Origin: Bacteroidota bacterium
Lineage (GTDB): Bacteria > Bacteroidota > Bacteroidia > Chitinophagales > LD1
Direction: 5' to 3'
NCBI GenBank assembly: GCA_003165135.1
Contig: PLSN01000322.1
Coordinates: 6,884-14,643 of the forward strand
DNA: 7,760 nt
Each line of letters opens with the position of its first letter. Position 1 is the stretch's first letter. Positions 6,249-7,760 of this stretch are shown here, piece by piece. Below the pieces are notes generated by a model. That model was not told where the DNA came from and made no database searches. It saw only the letters and a program-made list of their open reading frames with translations. The translations under genes and the position numbers were made by a program.

Positions 6249-7610
6249 TTGAGCAATATATATCTTCTAAAAAGATACTTTCCATTCGCCCCGCATGACA
6301 AAGGCACAAAAGAAGGGGATCGTCGTGCTTATTTGCTGTTTGCTGTTTGCTGGCTTTGGGCCATTGTATTCACTTCGGGGATATTGATCGCTTTGTGGTT
6401 TATCCCTCAATATTGGTTGCGTGTGATTGAGACCCTCGTGCCTATCAATGCTTGTTTGGGCATTTGCCTGCTCATTAATTATAAGGGGCATTATTGGAGG
6501 GCATCAGCTTTTTTTATAGCGTCATTATGGGTCATGTGCACATGTTTGGCATTGACCGCCGGAGGTGTTTCTGCCCCGGCTACTCTGGCATATTTTCCTA
6601 TAATAGTTGCGGCCGGTGTATTTTTGGGTGGCAGATGGGGTTTCATCATGTCTATGCTTACCATATTCATAGTACTTGTTATGGTTTGGCTACAGATGTA
6701 TGACTTGTTGCCAGCCAGTCAGGTGTCTCATACTATGACATCCCGGTTTGTTATGTATTCACTTACAGTCTTGCTGGTCGCTGTGATGCAGTATCTGTCT
6801 GCATGGCAGTGGAAATCGACCCTTAATCAGCTGAAGGAGGAATTAAATGAACGGAAAAAAGCAGAGGCCGCGGTACAGGAGATCAATGAATCACTGGAGA
6901 AAAAAATAATAGAACGTACTGAAGAATTGCAGGATGCAAATCGTGCATTGGAGTCCTTTAACTATTCCGTCTCGCATGACCTACAGGCACCACTCCGGAC
7001 TGCAAATGGTTTTGCAAGAATCGTGCTGAGAGATTATCAGGACAAACTGGATGAGAACGGAAAGCAACTTTTGCAGAGCATCCATAGCAGTATGATACGT
7101 ATGGGCCAATTAATAAAAGACATGCTTGAGTTTTCCAAATCAGGCAGGGTAGTCCTTGCCAAAGAAAATGTAGACATGAACCTGATAGTTGCCTCGATCA
7201 TTGATGAAGTGAAATTAGGACATGATAATTTCCCGGCAGAAATAATTATTCACGACCTGACTACCACCGTCTGTGACCCGAATCTGATCAAACAGGTATG
7301 GGCGAATCTTATTTTAAATTCACTTAAATTTTCCGGTAAGAAAGAAAAGCCGGTGATCGAAATTGGGAACCAATTCATTGATGACCATCTGACCTATTAT
7401 GTCAGGGACAATGGAGTGGGATTTGATATGCAATATGCAACTAAACTATTTTCCCCATTTCAACGCCTTGATTACAATGGCGAGTTTGAGGGCTCCGGTA
7501 TCGGTTTGGCCACTACTCACCGGATCATAGCAAGGCATGAAGGCAGAATATGGGCAGAAGCAAAGCTAAATGAAGGCGCTGTCTTTTATTTTACAATCCC
7601 TGATACCTGA
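6249..7610 (+). CDS. Membrane-bound sensor histidine kinase, six predicted transmembrane segments
   Basis: Encodes up to 453 residues. No ATG occurs before the membrane region, and an in-frame stop lies at 6228-6230. TTG at 6249 is the most upstream plausible start and gives a basic cytoplasmic N terminus; TTG codons further in cannot be excluded. About six hydrophobic segments follow at 29-50, 58-77, 84-104, 110-125, 131-150 and 166-184, with almost no periplasmic domain, so it may sense something in or near the membrane; no known ligand-binding motif was recognised. A coiled coil at about 190-235 connects to the kinase core. The phospho-accepting His is H243 in SVSHDLQAPLR. The N box is NLILNSLKFS (353-362), the G1 box DNGVGFD (387-393), the F box FSPFQRL (401-407) and the G2 box GSGIGLA (415-421). 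All catalytic boxes are intact. The HisKA region resembles that of phytochrome-like kinases. No response regulator is adjacent in the window, so its partner is unknown. Confidence 0.92.
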   Translation: MSNIYLLKRYFPFAPHDKGTKEGDRRAYLLFAVCWLWAIVFTSGILIALWFIPQYWLRVIETLVPINACLGICLLINYKGHYWRASAFFIASLWVMCTCLALTAGGVSAPATLAYFPIIVAAGVFLGGRWGFIMSMLTIFIVLVMVWLQMYDLLPASQVSHTMTSRFVMYSLTVLLVAVMQYLSAWQWKSTLNQLKEELNERKKAEAAVQEINESLEKKIIERTEELQDANRALESFNYSVSHDLQAPLRTANGFARIVLRDYQDKLDENGKQLLQSIHSSMIRMGQLIKDMLEFSKSGRVVLAKENVDMNLIVASIIDEVKLGHDNFPAEIIIHDLTTTVCDPNLIKQVWANLILNSLKFSGKKEKPVIEIGNQFIDDHLTYYVRDNGVGFDMQYATKLFSPFQRLDYNGEFEGSGIGLATTHRIIARHEGRIWAEAKLNEGAVFYFTIPDT

Positions 7611-7760
7611 AATATGCCACTGCTAATGACAATGCACCCAGTACAAAGTTTATACCGATACCGGGGTATTCTTTTTTACGAAGGTGATAGATAGCTGCAA
7701 GTACCATAACAAATGCCAGAGCGGCAGCAGCTATCGGGGTCAATATCGGCTGTATGCCTA
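7591..7760 (-). CDS. DoxX-like membrane protein, C-terminal end (5' partial)
   Basis: Reading the minus strand from the window edge gives 55 uninterrupted residues ending in TAA at 7591-7593. The segment ILTPIAAAALAFVMVLAAIY forms one transmembrane helix, followed by the basic-acidic turn HLRKKEYPGIGIN and a second helix FVLGALSLAVAYFRY, ending with QGL. The order (TPxAA, a hydrophobic helix with Met, His-Leu-Arg-Lys-Lys-Glu, then a final helix ending in YFRY) is characteristic of the C terminus of DoxX-like small membrane proteins in Bacteroidota. The family has four membrane helices and about 120-140 residues; its cellular role is mostly undefined, though some members are linked to redox metabolism. 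The start lies beyond base 7760. The last 20 bases overlap the convergent histidine kinase gene. Confidence 0.8.
   Translation of the reverse strand, partial: GIQPILTPIAAAALAFVMVLAAIYHLRKKEYPGIGINFVLGALSLAVAYFRYQGL

Noticed and set aside
6050..6298. 82-residue open frame on the plus strand upstream of and overlapping the kinase start
   Set aside because: It lies in AT-rich intergenic sequence, has no recognisable domain, its composition looks like translated non-coding DNA, and its end overlaps the kinase N terminus in another frame.

Overview
The window looks like a chromosomal segment of a Bacteroidota bacterium, most likely from a Chitinophagia/Sphingobacteriia-type lineage. Three things point there: two proteins end in type IX secretion (T9SS) type A sorting domains, the promoter upstream of the HtrA gene has the Bacteroidota layout (TTG, 20 bases, TAnnTTTG), and ribosome binding sites are A-rich without clear Shine-Dalgarno sequences. 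No insertion sequence, tRNA, rRNA or CRISPR array was seen.

Layout. Bases 1-369 hold the 3' end of a T9SS-exported protein, closed by a strong hairpin terminator (384-425). Next come three same-strand genes with almost no gaps: a 671-residue secreted T9SS cargo protein of unknown function (519-2534), an MbnP-family protein (2550-3314), and a di-heme cytochrome c peroxidase/MauG-family protein of the MbnH type (3304-4407). The last two overlap by 11 bases. A repeat-rich hairpin (4411-4463) separates this group from a convergent HtrA/Do-family periplasmic protease (4479-5975, minus). A 273-base AT-rich divergent intergenic region carries the HtrA promoter and leads into a membrane sensor histidine kinase (6249-7610, plus). 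The kinase 3' end overlaps by 20 bases the 3' end of a convergent, partial DoxX-like membrane protein gene (7591-7760, minus) that continues beyond the window.

How they may work together. The most interesting part is the MbnP/MbnH-like pair. In studied relatives (MbnH/MbnP, CorB/CorA, SACCP/MopE) a MauG-like di-heme enzyme is paired with a copper-binding protein in which a tryptophan becomes kynurenine. Here the pair sits in a non-methanotroph-type background, with no methanobactin precursor or biosynthesis gene in the window, directly behind a large secreted T9SS protein. A surface or periplasmic copper/redox module is a reasonable inference but is not shown by the sequence. The HtrA protease, the orphan histidine kinase and the DoxX-like protein look like separate transcription units of envelope function.
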